Positions 5,431-5,970 of a DNA stretch of 5,970 nt are shown here, one piece after another. Position 1 is the stretch's first letter. Each line of letters starts with the position of its first letter. This DNA is from Chloroflexota bacterium. Its GTDB lineage: Bacteria; Chloroflexota; Limnocylindria; Limnocylindrales; CSP1-4. Below the pieces are notes generated by a model, which saw nothing but the letters and a program-made list of their open reading frames with translations, made no database searches and was not told the origin of the DNA. The stretch is from NCBI GenBank assembly GCA_021786915.1, contig JAJYMP010000675.1, positions 1 to 5,970 on the forward strand, in the 5' to 3' direction. The position numbers and the translations under genes were made by a program.

Positions 5431-5442
5431 TACTCTGCGCAG
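5431..5442 (+). promoter_or_regulatory. Predicted -10 element of a leaderless promoter for the AlkA-like gene
   Basis: TACTCT (5431-5436) is followed by exactly six bases (GCGCAG) and the ATG at 5443, placing the expected transcription start on the start codon. There is no Shine-Dalgarno and no clear -35 box. The spacing is identical to that seen before the DUF2277 and GH3 genes. Confidence 0.5.
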
Positions 5443-5970
5443 ATGCCCTCGCACGACGTCCCCTCCGCCGACCCCCTGCATCGGCGAATCGCCCTGCCTG
5501 GGCCGCTCAACCTGCGGCTGACCCTCGGCCTGCTCGGGCGCGGCCGGTTCGACCCGGCCCTCCGATTCGAGCCCTCAGGCTCTGCCTGGCGCGCCAGTCG
5601 GACGCCCGATGGCACGGCCACGGTCCTGATCGAACTGGAGGATGCCGGGACGCGGGTGCGGGCCCGCGCGTGGGGCCCGGGCGCGTCGCGCGCCCTCGAG
5701 GGTCTGGACGCTCTCCTCGGCCTCGACGACGACCCGAGTGCGCTCGTCCCTCGCCATCCCGTCGTCGCAGACGCGGTCCGGAGCCTGCGCGGCCTGCGCA
5801 TTGGGCGCACGGGGAACGTGATGGAGGCGCTCGTGCCCGCCATCCTCGAGCAGAAGGTGACCGGCAGCGAGGCGTCGCGCGCCTACCGGGGGATCATCGC
5901 GCGCTGGGGCGAAGACGCGCCGGGACCGGCCGGCCTGCGCGTGCCGCCGGCGGCCGTCACCCTCGCGTCG
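5443..5970 (+). CDS. AlkA-like DNA-3-methyladenine glycosylase, HhH-GPD superfamily (3' part beyond window)
   Basis: The visible 176 residues match the N-terminal portion of AlkA-type glycosylases (DNA-3-methyladenine glycosylase II), which cut the N-glycosidic bond of alkylated purines in base excision repair. The first 100 or so residues form the variable N-terminal domain (LNLRLTLGLLGRGRFDPALR, 22-41; LEGLDALLGLDDDP, 85-98). RHPVVADAVRSLRGLRIGRT (104-123) leads into MEALVPAILEQKVTGSEASR (127-146), the strongly conserved start of the helical HhH-GPD domain. It is followed by WGEDAPGP (155-162), which fits the usual G.PAPGP turn. The helix-hairpin-helix and the catalytic aspartate lie beyond position 5970, so activity cannot be judged. 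About 110-130 residues are probably missing. The ATG at 5443 is chosen because a TANNNT hexamer sits 6 bases upstream. It is divergent from the RlpA-like gene and the only gene on the plus strand here. Confidence 0.9.
   Translation, partial: MPSHDVPSADPLHRRIALPGPLNLRLTLGLLGRGRFDPALRFEPSGSAWRASRTPDGTATVLIELEDAGTRVRARAWGPGASRALEGLDALLGLDDDPSALVPRHPVVADAVRSLRGLRIGRTGNVMEALVPAILEQKVTGSEASRAYRGIIARWGEDAPGPAGLRVPPAAVTLAS

Noticed and set aside
1..5970. Defence system, CRISPR array, mobile element or RNA gene
   Set aside because: No spaced direct repeats, transposase, integrase, toxin-antitoxin pair, reverse transcriptase or cloverleaf was seen. Every sizeable block is explained by a recognisable chromosomal gene or a short spacer.

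Overview
The window is a dense, very GC-rich stretch (clearly above 70% G+C by eye, with heavy G/C at third codon positions) of what looks like an ordinary bacterial chromosome. Five of its features fit a high-GC Chloroflexota (Limnocylindria/Ellin6529-like) or Actinomycetota genome. These are the DUF2277 protein, the actinobacterial-style AlkA-like glycosylase, a 'TACG..TL' type RlpA-like barrel, a divergent DAP-decarboxylase-like enzyme, and GTG starts with apparent leaderless promoters. The phylum is an inference and cannot be settled from this sequence. No tRNA, rRNA, CRISPR array, insertion sequence or phage gene was seen.

Layout, right to left, because most genes are on the minus strand. 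At the right edge a plus-strand gene (5443 to beyond the window) encodes the N-terminal part of an AlkA-type 3-methyladenine DNA glycosylase. It diverges across about 90 bp from a minus-strand secreted RlpA-like double-psi beta-barrel protein (5352-4750). Next on the minus strand comes a Tat/lipoprotein-type glycoside hydrolase family 3 (NagZ/LpqI-like) protein (4663-3359). It is followed 28 bp later by a shikimate-kinase-like P-loop protein (3330-2773). After a 280-bp gap without a gene, a second minus-strand operon begins. It runs DUF2277 (2492-2181), a fold-type III PLP decarboxylase related to LysA (2184-913), a 65-residue C-terminal fragment of an alpha/beta hydrolase (916-719), and fdhD (706 to beyond the left edge).

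How the genes fit together. The GH3 lipoprotein and the RlpA-like protein both look like cell-envelope proteins acting on or binding peptidoglycan. FdhD serves formate dehydrogenase maturation. AlkA repairs alkylated bases. In the DUF2277 operon the first three genes overlap by 4 bases at each junction (GTGA, then ATGA) and fdhD follows after 12 bp, so all four are probably co-transcribed and partly translationally coupled. No metabolic logic joining them is evident.

The most interesting observations are these. (1) A precise TANNNT-N6-start-codon arrangement precedes three of the four first-in-unit genes, pointing to leaderless mRNAs. (2) Several enzymes keep their family fold but lack canonical active-site residues: the decarboxylase, the shikimate-kinase-like protein, the GH3 protein and the RlpA-like barrel. 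(3) The hydrolase remnant is neatly embedded in the operon. I do not see a convincing undescribed multi-gene system here.
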